Source: Arthrobacter sp. H35-D1 (lineage in GTDB: Bacteria; Actinomycetota; Actinomycetes; Actinomycetales; Micrococcaceae). From it: a DNA stretch of 64,000 nt. Below are positions 45,853 to 56,320 of the stretch, one piece after another. How positions within the stretch are numbered: position 1 is the stretch's first letter; the number at the start of each line of letters is the position of its first letter. Under the pieces are notes generated by a model, which did not search any database, was not told where the DNA came from, and was given only the letters and a program-made list of their open reading frames with translations. The DNA is taken from the NCBI RefSeq assembly GCF_030063185.1, contig NZ_JASISP010000019.1:1-64000 (forward strand), in the 5' to 3' direction. Both the position numbers and the translations under genes were made by a program.

Positions 45853-46707
45853 ATGAGCGCACCAGCATTGGCACACAGCACCGAATTGGGGCGCATGTAC
45901 GCCCGTTCCCTCCAAGACCCGCCCAAGGTCCCTTCCATCACCACGGTCATTGGCCAACAGTCCACCTCCCTTGACGGCTGGATTGGCTACATGGCAGCAA
46001 CTGCCGTGGCGAAGCACCCGGACCTGGGCGCCAGCATTGGCAATCCCGGACAATTGCGCACCGTGGTGCGCGACAGCTCCAACGCTGCAGAACAGTTCCG
46101 CGATGCCGCAGCTGCCCGCGGCGACAGGGTGCACAACTACTGCGAGCAGGTGGCACTTCGTGTGCTGGACCGCCCGCACCAGCTGGCGGAAGCCAAGGAC
46201 GCCCTTGCCGAAAACGGCGAAGGCGACTTCGCGTTGCGCTTTGACGCGTGGTGGCAGGAGTACAACGTGCAGCCGTTGGCCCCGGAAATTACCGTGTGGA
46301 ATGAATCCCTGGGCTACGCCGGCACCCTGGACCTGGTGGCCACCATCGGTGGGAAGCTGTGCATCATCGACTACAAGACGAAGGGCACGGACCGCAATGG
46401 TCAGGTAAAAAGTCTTGATGCGAAGGTGGTCATGCAGCTCGTGGCCGGGATGAAGGCGGAGGAATCCATCATCGATGAAGCAGCAGGCACTTGGGAGGCA
46501 TGGAAGTACGGCCAAGACCCGATCCTGCTCGGTGTTGCCATCGGCGAGACGGAGGTGCGCACGCTTCGGGCCAACCCGGAGGTCTTGAAGGCGCACTGGT
46601 TCAAGTTCGCGTCGCTGCGACGGGTGTGGCAAACCTCATTGGATGCCTCATCCGCAGGCACGCCGTTGCTGGACATTTCGCCACCGCCGGCCCCGGCAGC
46701 CAACTAG
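45853..46707 (+). CDS. PD-(D/E)XK (RecB-like) nuclease family protein
   Basis: A 284-residue protein with the RecB/Cas4-type nuclease core. GYAGTLDLVATIGGKLCIIDYKTKG contains the Asp of GTLDLV and the DYKT motif, and AKVVMQLVAGMKAEE supplies the QxxxY-like helix region, where Gln is seen but the Tyr is not obvious. An upstream helix holds a conserved histidine (RGDRVHNYCEQV). Such proteins are DNA exonucleases or nickases. The gene stands alone with no helicase, CRISPR or phage genes nearby, so its role is unknown. The ATG at 45853 has no strong Shine-Dalgarno. Confidence 0.8.
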   Translation: MSAPALAHSTELGRMYARSLQDPPKVPSITTVIGQQSTSLDGWIGYMAATAVAKHPDLGASIGNPGQLRTVVRDSSNAAEQFRDAAAARGDRVHNYCEQVALRVLDRPHQLAEAKDALAENGEGDFALRFDAWWQEYNVQPLAPEITVWNESLGYAGTLDLVATIGGKLCIIDYKTKGTDRNGQVKSLDAKVVMQLVAGMKAEESIIDEAAGTWEAWKYGQDPILLGVAIGETEVRTLRANPEVLKAHWFKFASLRRVWQTSLDASSAGTPLLDISPPPAPAAN

Positions 46708-46803
46708 ACTTGAGGCACCAGCTCTCCCGCGCGCCGAAACCGGTCCGCAGCACCACCTGAGCAATGACACTCGTGCAACAACATCAAAGTGAGGTGCCCA
46801 CCC

Positions 46804-47367
46804 ATGGCCATCCTGAGCATTCGCATTATTGGCGACCCTGTCCTGAGAACCGTCGCCGAGGACGTGACGGTTTTTGGGCCTGAGCTGGCCAAGCTCATTG
46901 AGGACATGCACGAAACCATGCTCGATGTTCGCGGTGCCGGCCTGGCAGGACCCCAAATTGGCGTGAACAAGCGCCTCTTCACGTATTCAGTGGACGGGGC
47001 GGAAGGGCACATCGTCAACCCCATCCTGGTGGCCAGCGACGACTTTGCCCCGGCCGAGCCCGAGGGCTGCCTGTCGGTGCCCGGCATGGGTTTCACCCTG
47101 GCCCGTTACCGGTGGGTGCGGATTACCGGCGTCGACATGCACGGCGCCCCCATCGACCTGGAAGCCACCGGCACCTTGGCCAAGTGCTTCCAGCACGAAA
47201 CCGACCATCTGAACGGCAAACTCTATGTTGACCGGCTGGAGGGCGAGGACCGCAAGGAAGCCCTGCGCGCCATCCGCATGGCCAACTACCACGACGTGAC
47301 GGCCGGGACCGTGGCCAAGCGGGCCCGCACCGTGGGCTCGGCCTTTGGTGCCGGGGCCGCCCAATGA
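46804..47367 (+). CDS. def: Peptide deformylase
   Basis: A 187-residue metalloenzyme that removes formyl groups from nascent proteins. The three motifs are GAGLAGPQIG (usually GxGLAAPQ), EGCLSVP and QHETDHLNG, with the Cys and two His ligands in the last two. ATG 46804 (MAILSIR) follows a GAGG ribosome site; an ORF start five codons upstream is not supported. The stop overlaps the start of fmt by 4 nt, the usual def-fmt coupling. Confidence 0.95.
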   Translation: MAILSIRIIGDPVLRTVAEDVTVFGPELAKLIEDMHETMLDVRGAGLAGPQIGVNKRLFTYSVDGAEGHIVNPILVASDDFAPAEPEGCLSVPGMGFTLARYRWVRITGVDMHGAPIDLEATGTLAKCFQHETDHLNGKLYVDRLEGEDRKEALRAIRMANYHDVTAGTVAKRARTVGSAFGAGAAQ

Positions 47368-48284
47368 GGGTCTTGTTTGCCGGAACACCAGCGGTGGCGC
47401 TGCCCTCCCTTGAAGCCTTGCGCGCGGCCGGACACGAGATTGTCGCCGTCCTGACCCGCCCCGACGCGCCGCTGGGCCGCAAACGGGTCCTCACGCCGTC
47501 GCCCGTTGCCGCCCGTGCCGCCGAGCTGGGCCTGCCGGTCATCAAGGCCAACAAGGTCGACGCCGAGGCTGCCGCCGCCATTGCTGCCGCGTCACCCGAC
47601 GTCGCGGCGATCGTCGCCTACGGGGCGCTGGTGCCGGAAAGTGCGCTCGGAATTCCGGCGCACGGCTGGATCAACTTGCACTTCTCGCTGCTGCCGGCCT
47701 GGCGCGGCGCAGCCCCCGTGCAGCATTCGGTGATCAACGGAGACGAGATCACCGGGGCGTCCACGTTCCTGCTGGAAAAGGGCCTCGACACCGGACCGGT
47801 CTTTGGCACCGTGACTGAGTCCATCCGCCCCTCCGACACCAGCGCGGTGCTGCTTGAGCGGCTCTCCCACAGCGGTGCCATGTTGTTGGTGCAGACCATT
47901 GACGGCCTGGCCGCCGGGGCTCTCGGCGGAGTCCCGCAGCAAGGGGAGATTTCCCTGGCCCCCAAACTGACGCTCGAGGACGGCCACGTGCAGTGGGACA
48001 GCCCGGCACTGGCCATATCGCGGCGCATCCGCGGGGTCACCACCGAACCCGGCGCATGGACCATGCTGGAGGGGCAACTCTTCAAGCTGGGCCCGGTGCT
48101 ATTGCGGACCGATGTCACGGACCTGGCACCGGCCCGGCTCCGCATCGAGGGAAAGACCGTCCTGGTGGGCACGGGATCGCATGCGGTGGAACTGGCGGAG
48201 GTCCAGCCTGCCGGCAAAAAACTTATGAAAGCAACGGACTGGGCCCGCGGCCTGGCCAACAAGGAAGATGTGGTGTTTGGATGA
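47364..48284 (+). CDS. fmt: Methionyl-tRNA formyltransferase
   Basis: A 306-residue enzyme that formylates initiator Met-tRNA. MRVLFAGTPAVALPSLEAL opens the formyltransferase domain. The catalytic N-H-D residues lie in WINLHFSLLPAWRGAAPVQH and in the GLDTGPVF loop. The C-terminal OB-fold starts near 210. It overlaps def and rsmB by 4 nt on each side (ATGA), so three translation-related genes are coupled. Confidence 0.96.
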   Translation: MRVLFAGTPAVALPSLEALRAAGHEIVAVLTRPDAPLGRKRVLTPSPVAARAAELGLPVIKANKVDAEAAAAIAAASPDVAAIVAYGALVPESALGIPAHGWINLHFSLLPAWRGAAPVQHSVINGDEITGASTFLLEKGLDTGPVFGTVTESIRPSDTSAVLLERLSHSGAMLLVQTIDGLAAGALGGVPQQGEISLAPKLTLEDGHVQWDSPALAISRRIRGVTTEPGAWTMLEGQLFKLGPVLLRTDVTDLAPARLRIEGKTVLVGTGSHAVELAEVQPAGKKLMKATDWARGLANKEDVVFG

Positions 48285-49858
48285 CCAGCGAGCAAGGCGG
48301 ACGTTCGAGCCACCGGGACCAGCAGGGGCGGCCGGAGCACTCCGGCGGTGTCAAGCGCAGGGACGCCTCGGGGCGCGAACGCAATCGAAGCACCGGAGCG
48401 AACCGGACGGACACGGCCCCCGGGCAGCGCACCCGCATCGCCGACCCCGCACGCCTGGTGGCCTTTGAAGTTTTGCGCGCCGTCTCGGCCGACGACGCCT
48501 ACGCCAACCTGGTGCTTCCCACCCGCATCCGCCGGCACGGCCTGGATCGCCGCGATGCCGGCTTCGCCACCGAATTGACCTACGGCGCGCTGCGCGCCCA
48601 AGGCACCTACGACGCCATCCTGGCCAAGTGCGTGGACCGCCCGCTCAGCGAGCTGGACCCCGCCATCCTTGACGCGTTGCGCATCGGCGCCCACCAGCTG
48701 ATGGCCATGCGCGTGCCCACCCACGCCGCACTGGACCAGACGGTGGGCTTGGCCCGTGCCGTCATTGGCGCCGGCCCTTCGGGTCTTGTCAACGCCGTGC
48801 TGCGCAAAGTTGCGGTCAAGGAATTGCCGCAGTGGCTCGAGGAGCTGACGGAGGGCCTGAGCGACGAAGTGAAAATCGCCTCGATCGAGCACTCGCACCC
48901 CGAGTGGATTGTGCGAGCCATGCGCCAGGCGCTCGTGGCCCACGGCCGCGACGTTTCCGAAATCACGGCCCTGCTCGAAGCCGACAACGCCGCCCCCGTG
49001 GTCAATCTCGTGGCGCTGCCGGGCCTGGGAGACTTGTCCGAAGCCTTCGATGCGGGCTTCACGCCCGGGGAACTCGTGGCTGACTCCGCGCTGTCCTCCG
49101 GCGGAGACCTGAGCCGGCTGGAGAGCGTGCGCGAAGGTTCAGTCCGTGTGCAGGACGCCGGTTCGCAGCTGGTGGCCCGCGCCCTGGCCGCCGTCGAGAT
49201 TGCCACCGATTTGGGTGCCACTGAACAGAACGACGGCGAGGAGCGCTGGCTTGATATGTGTGCCGGCCCCGGCGGCAAGGCCGCCCTGCTGGCTGCCTTG
49301 GCTGCTGAAAAGGGCGCCTGGATTCTTGCCAACGAGCCCTCCGCCCACCGTGCCAAGCTGGTCTCGCAGGCCCTCGGCGCCGTGCCGGAAGACACCTGGA
49401 CGGTACGCACCGGCGACGGCCGCGACATTGGCCGCGAGCACCCCGACGCCTTCGACAGGATTTTGGTCGATGCACCCTGCACGGGCCTGGGCGCATTGCG
49501 CCGCCGCCCGGAATCGCGCTGGCGCCGCCAGCTCTCCGACGTGGGCGAGCTGGGCCGGTTGCAGCGCGAGCTGCTCGACTCTGCCCTGGCCGCCGTCAAG
49601 CCCGGGGGAGTCGTGGCGTATGTGACGTGCTCACCCCACGTGGCCGAGACCATCGCCGTCGTCGACGACGCCCTGCGCAAGCGGGACGACGTTGAACTGC
49701 TCGACGCCGGCAGCACCCTTGACTCCGTCAGCCTCAGCGGCGAGCTGCAGGCCGGCAACCCCGCCTCGAGCATTCCCGAACACCGGAAAATGGCGCAGCT
49801 GTGGCCGCACATCCACCAAAGCGACGCCATGTTCCTTGCGCTGATCCGCAAGAACTAA
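48281..49858 (+). CDS. rsmB: 16S rRNA (cytosine-967-C5)-methyltransferase
   Basis: A 525-residue methyltransferase. The first 48 residues are a charged, low-complexity extension. The NusB-like domain (about 50-180) starts RIADPARLVAFEVLRAVS. The SAM domain has LDMCAGPGGKAALLAALA, ILVDAPCTGLGALRRRP and YVTCSPHVAET; the two cysteines in the last two motifs are the catalytic and release residues. The ATG at 48281 overlaps the fmt stop. The length exceeds the 430-residue E. coli protein because of the N-terminal extension. Confidence 0.94.
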   Translation: MTSEQGGRSSHRDQQGRPEHSGGVKRRDASGRERNRSTGANRTDTAPGQRTRIADPARLVAFEVLRAVSADDAYANLVLPTRIRRHGLDRRDAGFATELTYGALRAQGTYDAILAKCVDRPLSELDPAILDALRIGAHQLMAMRVPTHAALDQTVGLARAVIGAGPSGLVNAVLRKVAVKELPQWLEELTEGLSDEVKIASIEHSHPEWIVRAMRQALVAHGRDVSEITALLEADNAAPVVNLVALPGLGDLSEAFDAGFTPGELVADSALSSGGDLSRLESVREGSVRVQDAGSQLVARALAAVEIATDLGATEQNDGEERWLDMCAGPGGKAALLAALAAEKGAWILANEPSAHRAKLVSQALGAVPEDTWTVRTGDGRDIGREHPDAFDRILVDAPCTGLGALRRRPESRWRRQLSDVGELGRLQRELLDSALAAVKPGGVVAYVTCSPHVAETIAVVDDALRKRDDVELLDAGSTLDSVSLSGELQAGNPASSIPEHRKMAQLWPHIHQSDAMFLALIRKN

Positions 49859-49905
49859 TCCGTGAGAATCAAGCCCCACCACCAGCATAAAGATGAGGTT
49901 CATTC

Positions 49906-50607
49906 ATGACCAGCTCTTCGCTTGCCTGTTGCATCAACCCCAGCATCCTGTCCGCGGACTTCGTCAACCTCGAAGCCGAACTGGCGCGCATTGCCAACGC
50001 CGATGCCGTGCACGTTGATGTCATGGACAACCACTTCGTGCCCAACCTGACTATCGGGCTGCCGGTGGTGGAGCGGATTCAGCAGGTCAGTTCGGTGCCC
50101 TTGGACGCCCACCTGATGATTGCCGACGTCGACCGCTGGGCGCCGCTGTACGCCGACGCCGGCCTGGCATCGGTGACGTTCCACGTGGAGGCCTCCGACG
50201 CACCGATCAAGCTGGCCAGGGAACTGCGCGCCCGGGGCGCCAAGGCAGGCATGGCCCTGCGCCCGGCCACGCCCGTGGAGCCGTACTTGGACATGCTTCC
50301 CGAGTTGGACATGCTGTTGATCATGACCGTGGAACCGGGCTTTGGCGGCCAGGCGTTCCTCGACTTGACGCTGCCCAAGATTCGCCGCGCCCGCGCCGCC
50401 ATTGAAGGCAGCGGCATCAATGTGGCCCTGCAGGTGGACGGCGGCGTCACGGAGGAAACCATCACCCGTGCCGCCGAGGCGGGGGCCAACGTTTTCGTGG
50501 CCGGATCGGCCGTGTACGGCAAGTCCTCGCCGGCCGACGCCATCGACGCGCTGCGGGCGAAGGGCCGGCTCGCTTTTGGCGACGCGCACCAGCACCGCGA
50601 CGTCTAG
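49906..50607 (+). CDS. rpe: Ribulose-phosphate 3-epimerase
   Basis: A 233-residue TIM-barrel enzyme of the pentose phosphate pathway interconverting ribulose 5-phosphate and xylulose 5-phosphate. [17 protein letters not shown] holds the first conserved serine, [19 protein letters not shown] the metal His and Asp, [16 protein letters not shown] the phosphate loop, and [12 protein letters not shown] the second Asp. It starts 47 nt after rsmB, so it may belong to the same transcript. The FMN riboswitch 113 nt downstream starts a new unit. Confidence 0.95.
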   Translation: MTSSSLACCINPSILSADFVNLEAELARIANADAVHVDVMDNHFVPNLTIGLPVVERIQQVSSVPLDAHLMIADVDRWAPLYADAGLASVTFHVEASDAPIKLARELRARGAKAGMALRPATPVEPYLDMLPELDMLLIMTVEPGFGGQAFLDLTLPKIRRARAAIEGSGINVALQVDGGVTEETITRAAEAGANVFVAGSAVYGKSSPADAIDALRAKGRLAFGDAHQHRDV

Positions 50608-50720
50608 CCGGGTCCGACCACGACATTTGGCGGTGCGGCACGGCAACATTTAGCTTGGCGCGCCAAAGGTGTCATAATGAAAGTGGTTCCGGCATTCGTC
50701 GGGACCAAAACAAAGTATTA

Positions 50721-50862
50721 CGTGCTCCGGGGTCGGTGTAATTCCGAACCGGCGGTTATAGTCCGCGACCCGCGCGCAGCAGGCTGGCAACAGCCAAGCA
50801 GCGCTCGGTTGATCTGGTGAAATTCCGGAACCGACAGTTAAAGTCTGGATGGGAGAAGCACG
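50721..50862 (+). promoter_or_regulatory. FMN riboswitch (RFN element)
   Basis: The P1 stem CGTGCT/AGCACG encloses the conserved segments GGTGTAATTCCGAACCGGCG, GTTATAGTCCGCGACCCGCG, GATCTGGTGAAATTCCGGAA and CCGACAGTTAAAGTCTGGAT, which are diagnostic of the FMN aptamer. Downstream, GGGTG-GGCAG and CTGCC-CACCC (50886-50930) can pair around a T-rich loop and may form the expression platform. The element precedes ribM and the whole rib cluster. Confidence 0.95.
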
Positions 50863-50989
50863 AACAGTCTTGGCCGCCAGGTCAGGGGTGTGGCAGCAGC
50901 ATTTTTGCATCCCTGCCATTTCTTGCACCCTGCGCGCCGCTGTACGTTACCCCCGGAGCCATCGCGGTCTCGAAAGGGCAAAGGTAACG

Positions 50990-51802
50990 ATGGACGTTCT
51001 GCGATGGCTCTTTGACGCCAAACTGGAATTCGCCGGTGGTGGATTCCTTTTATGGCGCGAAGTCATAGGAAATCTTTTTGGGCTGGCCAGCGCCCTCGGC
51101 GGCATGCGCCGTAAAATCTGGGCCTGGCCGGTGGGCATCGTCGGCAACCTGCTGCTCTTCACCGTCTTCATGGGCTCCGTTTTCGGTTCGGCCGACCACG
51201 TGAACCTGCTCGGCCAGGCCGGGCGCCAAATCATGTTCATTGCCGTCTCCATTTATGGCTGGAACCGGTGGAACCAGACACGGCACCCCAAGAACGACGT
51301 CGGCACCCATGTGGGCGAAGCGGTTGAGCCGCGCTGGGCTGGAGCCCGGGTGCGCTGGCTCCTGCTGGCAGCCATCGTGGGCGGTACCGTGGTCCTCACC
51401 CCGATCTTCCGCGCCATGGGATCCTACGAACCGGTTTGGGCCGACGCCTGGATTTTCATGGGTTCGCTGCTTGCCACGTACGGCATGGCCAAGGCGTGGG
51501 TGGAATTCTGGCTGATCTGGGTCGCTGTGGACCTGGTGGGTGTGCCGCTGCTGTTCAGCGCCGGCTACTACGCCTCGGCCTTCATGTACATTTTCTACGG
51601 TGCCTTCACCCTGGCAGGATTCTTCGTATGGTGGAAGGTACGGTGCAACAGCGATGCCTTGGCACGCACAGTGTCCGTCGACACCACTTTCCCCGACATC
51701 ACGGTCGGCAACACCTTGGGCAACACTGAAGGCGACTCTGAAGGCAATACTGAGGACAACACACACGGCAATACTGTGGCCAATCGAGAGGCAAAACTGT
51801 GA
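50990..51802 (+). CDS. ribM: PnuC-family riboflavin transporter (RibM)
   Basis: A 270-residue membrane protein with about six to seven helices. VIGNLFGLASALGGMRRKIWAWPVGIVGN and FWLIWVAVDLVGVPLLF are PnuC-type segments. Because it follows an FMN riboswitch and leads the rib operon, it matches RibM, the riboflavin facilitator of corynebacteria and streptomycetes, rather than a nicotinamide riboside carrier. The C-terminus is an acidic Asn/Thr/Gly/Glu tail built on GNTEG-like repeats (about 238-262). ATG 50990 follows AAAGG. The stop overlaps the ribD start (GTGA). Confidence 0.9.
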   Translation: MDVLRWLFDAKLEFAGGGFLLWREVIGNLFGLASALGGMRRKIWAWPVGIVGNLLLFTVFMGSVFGSADHVNLLGQAGRQIMFIAVSIYGWNRWNQTRHPKNDVGTHVGEAVEPRWAGARVRWLLLAAIVGGTVVLTPIFRAMGSYEPVWADAWIFMGSLLATYGMAKAWVEFWLIWVAVDLVGVPLLFSAGYYASAFMYIFYGAFTLAGFFVWWKVRCNSDALARTVSVDTTFPDITVGNTLGNTEGDSEGNTEDNTHGNTVANREAKL

Positions 51803-52998
51803 ATTTCAGCTCCATGGATCCCGGCTTCATGAACTCCGTCCCCTTCGGCCATGACTCCGGGAACTTCACCTCGGCCGAGATCCTCGGCATGGAAACAGCC
51901 CTGTCCGCCGCCAAGCAGGGCGTCCGCAGTGCCAACCCGCTGGTCGGGGCCGTCATTATCGACGCCGACGGCACTTTCCTGGCGATCGGCCACCATCGAG
52001 GGGCTGGCACCCTCCACGCCGAAACGGATGTCATCAACCGCCTGTTGGGCACCGGCGTCAAGCGCGACCTGTCAGCGGCAACGCTCATTGTCACCCTTGA
52101 ACCGTGCAACCATGTGGGACGCACGGGCCCGTGCACCCAGGCGATTCTTGAAGCCGGCATTGGCAATGTGGTCTTCGCCGTCAGGGACCCCCACCTGCCT
52201 GCCGCCGGCGGGGCGGAAATTCTGCACAATGAGGGCATCAACGTCCGCATGGGACTCCTGTCCGCCGAAGCCGAGGATTTGAACCGGCAGTGGTTTGTGG
52301 CCGTGCGGGAACAACGGCCCTTTATTACCGCCCGCCTGGCCCAAACCGTGGATGGCAGGATTGCCGCGGTGGACGGCTCAAGCCAGTGGATCACCTCGAA
52401 GGAATCCCGGCAGGACTCCCATGACCTGCGGGCCCGGGTGGACGCGATCGTGGTGGGCACGGGGACCATAGCAGCCGACAATCCCCGGCTCACCGCCCGT
52501 GCCGCCGACGGCTCGGATACAGCCCACCAGCCGCTGCGGGTGGTCATGGGACTGCGCGACATCGCTCCCGATGCCGCAGTGCGCGGTGTCTCCGGCACCC
52601 CCAGCAGCCCGGACCGCCTGGGGGACGGGGACTTCCTGGCCATGCACACCCACGACCCTGCCGCCGTCGTGCGTGAACTGCAGGAGCGCGGGGTGGGGCA
52701 CCTGATGATCGAGGGCGGGTCAAAGATCTGCGGCGCGTTCCTGGCGAAGGGCCTGGTGGACGAACTCGTGGTGTATCTGGCGCCCACGCTGCTCGGTGCC
52801 GGAATCCCCGCGCTGACGGACCTGGGCATTGGCACGCTTGCCGAAGCCCAGCGTTGGGAGTGGGACGCGACCACCACCGGGCCCGTTGAACTGCTGGGCC
52901 CGGACTTAAAATTGACACTCATGCCGGCCAAGGCCGCAGCGAAAGATGCCGGCACAGTCGCCGGTGCCGCTGCCTCCGACGCCGCAGAAGGAAGGTAG
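51799..52998 (+). CDS. ribD: Bifunctional riboflavin deaminase-reductase
   Basis: A 399-residue protein for the second and third steps of riboflavin synthesis. The N-terminal deaminase has the zinc ligands in LHAETDVI and PCNHVGRTGPC. The C-terminal reductase begins RPFITARLAQTVDGRIA and has DAIVVGTGTIAADNPRLT and HLMIEGGSKICGAFL. The first about 30 residues are an extension before SAEILGMETALSAAKQG. It starts at a GTG overlapping the ribM stop. Confidence 0.95.
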   Translation: MNFSSMDPGFMNSVPFGHDSGNFTSAEILGMETALSAAKQGVRSANPLVGAVIIDADGTFLAIGHHRGAGTLHAETDVINRLLGTGVKRDLSAATLIVTLEPCNHVGRTGPCTQAILEAGIGNVVFAVRDPHLPAAGGAEILHNEGINVRMGLLSAEAEDLNRQWFVAVREQRPFITARLAQTVDGRIAAVDGSSQWITSKESRQDSHDLRARVDAIVVGTGTIAADNPRLTARAADGSDTAHQPLRVVMGLRDIAPDAAVRGVSGTPSSPDRLGDGDFLAMHTHDPAAVVRELQERGVGHLMIEGGSKICGAFLAKGLVDELVVYLAPTLLGAGIPALTDLGIGTLAEAQRWEWDATTTGPVELLGPDLKLTLMPAKAAAKDAGTVAGAAASDAAEGR

Positions 52999-53000
52999 AG

Positions 53001-53627
53001 ATGTTTACCGGAATCATTGAAGGACGCGGCACGGTGCAGCGCGTTGACCTGCACCCGGAGACTGACAGCGCCGTGCTGGTGCTCCACGCCGGGGACGTCC
53101 TGGAGGGACTTGAACTGGGCGGCTCGCTGGCCGTCAACGGCGTGTGCTTGACGGCAGTGCGCCTTGACGGCGGCACAGTGGAGGTGGACGTCATGGGCGA
53201 AACCCTTGTGCGCACCACCACCGGCGGGCTGTGCGACGGCGACACCGTGAACCTTGAACGCTGTGTTCCCGCCGGCGGACGCCTTGACGGGCACGTTGTC
53301 CAGGGCCACGTGGACGGCACGGGTTCGTTGCTTGAGCGCGAAGACCAGGGCAAGTGGGAGCGGCTGCGCTTTGCCGTCCCGTCGGAGCTCTCGCGCTACA
53401 TCGCCGAAAAGGGCTCCATCGCGATCGACGGCGTCTCCCTCACCGTCACCGCCGTCAGCCCGGCCACGGAGCCGCAGCAGTGGTTCGAGGTGGGACTGAT
53501 CCCCGTCACCTTGGCCAAGACAGGGCTTGGCGAGAAGGCGGCCGGCGGCGCCGTGAACCTGGAAGTTGACGTGCTGGCCAAATACGCCGAGCGACTGCTG
53601 GAATTCACCAACTTGAAGGGTGCCTGA
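53001..53627 (+). CDS. ribE: Riboflavin synthase alpha subunit
   Basis: A 208-residue protein with two lumazine-binding repeats, which form riboflavin from two molecules of 6,7-dimethyl-8-ribityllumazine. The first repeat begins MFTGIIEGRGTV, and the second begins HVVQGHVDGTGSLLER at about residue 100; each contains a GVSLTV or GVCLTAV core. It starts 2 nt after the ribD stop with GAAGGTAG as ribosome site. The symbol ribE follows the Bacillus/Corynebacterium style. Confidence 0.95.
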   Translation: MFTGIIEGRGTVQRVDLHPETDSAVLVLHAGDVLEGLELGGSLAVNGVCLTAVRLDGGTVEVDVMGETLVRTTTGGLCDGDTVNLERCVPAGGRLDGHVVQGHVDGTGSLLEREDQGKWERLRFAVPSELSRYIAEKGSIAIDGVSLTVTAVSPATEPQQWFEVGLIPVTLAKTGLGEKAAGGAVNLEVDVLAKYAERLLEFTNLKGA

Positions 53628-53628
53628 C

Positions 53629-54332
53629 ATGAGCGAAACCATCAGCCGTGAAACGATCCTGGACCCCATCACCATGGCTATTGCCGCCATGGCACGCGGT
53701 GAAGCGGTGCTCGTGGTCGACGACGAAGACCGCGAAAACGAGGGCGACATCATCTTTGCCGCCCAGCACAGCACCCCGGCGCTCATGGGCTGGACCATCC
53801 GGCACAGCTCGGGGGTGGTCTGCATCCCCATGGACGACGCCCACGCCGACCGCCTGGCACTGCCTCCCATGGTCGCCCACAACCAGGACGCCAAGGGCAC
53901 CGCCTACACCGTCAGCTGCGATGCCGCATTCGGCGTCAGCACAGGCATCAGCGCCACGGACCGTTCGCTGAGCGCCAGTGTTTTGGCCAGTCCCTTGTCC
54001 ACGCCGGACTCCGTCACCCGCCCCGGGCACATGTTCCCCCTGCGCGCCGTCGCCGGGGGAGTGCGCCAGCGACCGGGCCACACCGAAGCATCCGTTGAAC
54101 TTTGCAGGTTGGCAGGGTGCGAGCCCGTGGCCGTTATCGCCGAAGTGGTCGATGACGAGGGGGAGATGCTGCGACTTCACGGCTTGCGCGACTTCGCCAA
54201 CAAGCACGGCTTGGTGCTGGTTTCCATTGCCGACCTCGTGGCGCATGTGGCTGGCTTGGACGCGGCAGACTTGGAGGTGGCAGGCCCGCAGGCGGCAGGC
54301 CAACCCGTCGCAGGCCGGGAAGCGACGCCGGC

Positions 54333-54336
<4 letters not shown>
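53629..54336 (+). CDS. ribB: 3,4-dihydroxy-2-butanone 4-phosphate synthase (separate from RibA)
   Basis: A 235-residue protein. DEDRENEGDIIFAAQHST carries the acidic metal site, TDRSLSA the substrate loop and RPGHMFPLRAVAGGVRQRPGHTEASVEL the His/Glu catalytic site. ATG 53629 is 1 nt after the ribE stop; an in-frame GTG upstream is unlikely. In most actinobacteria it is fused to RibA; here a stop codon and an ATGA overlap separate them. The last 30 residues are an Ala/Gly/Glu-rich tail, perhaps the former linker. Confidence 0.94.
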
Positions 54337-55570
<1,234 letters not shown>

Positions 55571-55964
55571 CGGCCGGGCGGCAATGCGGCCCCGCCCTCC
55601 CCGCCCTACAGACGCTCCTGCACGTTCGGGGCCATATATCCGAACGCTCCTGCACTCCTTCGGACTCCTGGACACCTTGTCTGCTTGCACGCCGTTACTG
55701 GCGGGCCAGCAGGCACTGGGCGTTGGTGCGCGAATGCCCCACCGGCTGGCGCAAAGGTGTGCCCGCGTCTTACCCGCGTGCCTGCACCTGCCCCGCGAAC
55801 CAGCTGATAGGCAACAGCGGTTTCGCGGGGCAGACGCGGGCATGCAGCGTAGGCGCGGTTTCGGGATCCCCTCGCCTCGAACCATGCCGCGGAACTGTTC
55901 ACATGCTGGACACGGCCCGTCTCGAAATCCGCAAACCTGTGGCAAAGCAAGTAAGGTGGTTTGC
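55571..55964. other. Intergenic region after ribH with repeat pair and inverted repeat
   Basis: No gene is convincing in these 394 nt. Two copies of (G/A)ACGCTCCTGCAC lie at 55611-55623 and 55643-55655, 32 bp apart; the same motif occurs after hisF. Further on, CTGCCCCGCGAACC (55788-55801) and GGTTTCGCGGGGCAG (55819-55833) form a long stem with one bulge, extended by GCCCGCGT/ACGCGGGC (55761-55768, 55834-55841). The hisE promoter and its AAGGTGG ribosome site are at the right end. Confidence 0.6.
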
Positions 55965-56228
55965 GTGAAGACCTTCGAATCCCTTTTTGACGAGCTCAGC
56001 GCGAAAGCCGCAGCCCGGCCCGCCGGCTCCCGTACCGTGGCCGAACTTGAATCCGGCATTCACGGCATCGGCAAGAAAGTGGTTGAGGAAGCCGCCGAGG
56101 TGTGGATGGCCGCCGAGTATGAGTCGGACGAGGCCTGCGCCGAGGAGATTTCCCAGCTGTTCTACCACCTGCAGGTCATGATGATCGCCAAAGGTTTGAC
56201 CCTTCAGGACGTTTACAAGCATCTCTAG
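55965..56228 (+). CDS. hisE: Phosphoribosyl-ATP pyrophosphatase
   Basis: An 87-residue MazG-fold enzyme, the second step of histidine synthesis. The acidic metal site is in [17 protein letters not shown] and the following [13 protein letters not shown]. It starts with a GTG at 55965 after AAGGTGG. It is not fused to hisI, as is usual in actinobacteria. hisG follows 92 nt later. Confidence 0.93.
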   Translation: MKTFESLFDELSAKAAARPAGSRTVAELESGIHGIGKKVVEEAAEVWMAAEYESDEACAEEISQLFYHLQVMMIAKGLTLQDVYKHL

Positions 56229-56320
56229 CCACGTGTCGTGGCTGTTTGACCAACCCTGAATCGGCATTGATTCCAATGCCAATACCTTTTGCTTGAACCG
56301 ATCTGAAAGTACTTTTCCTT

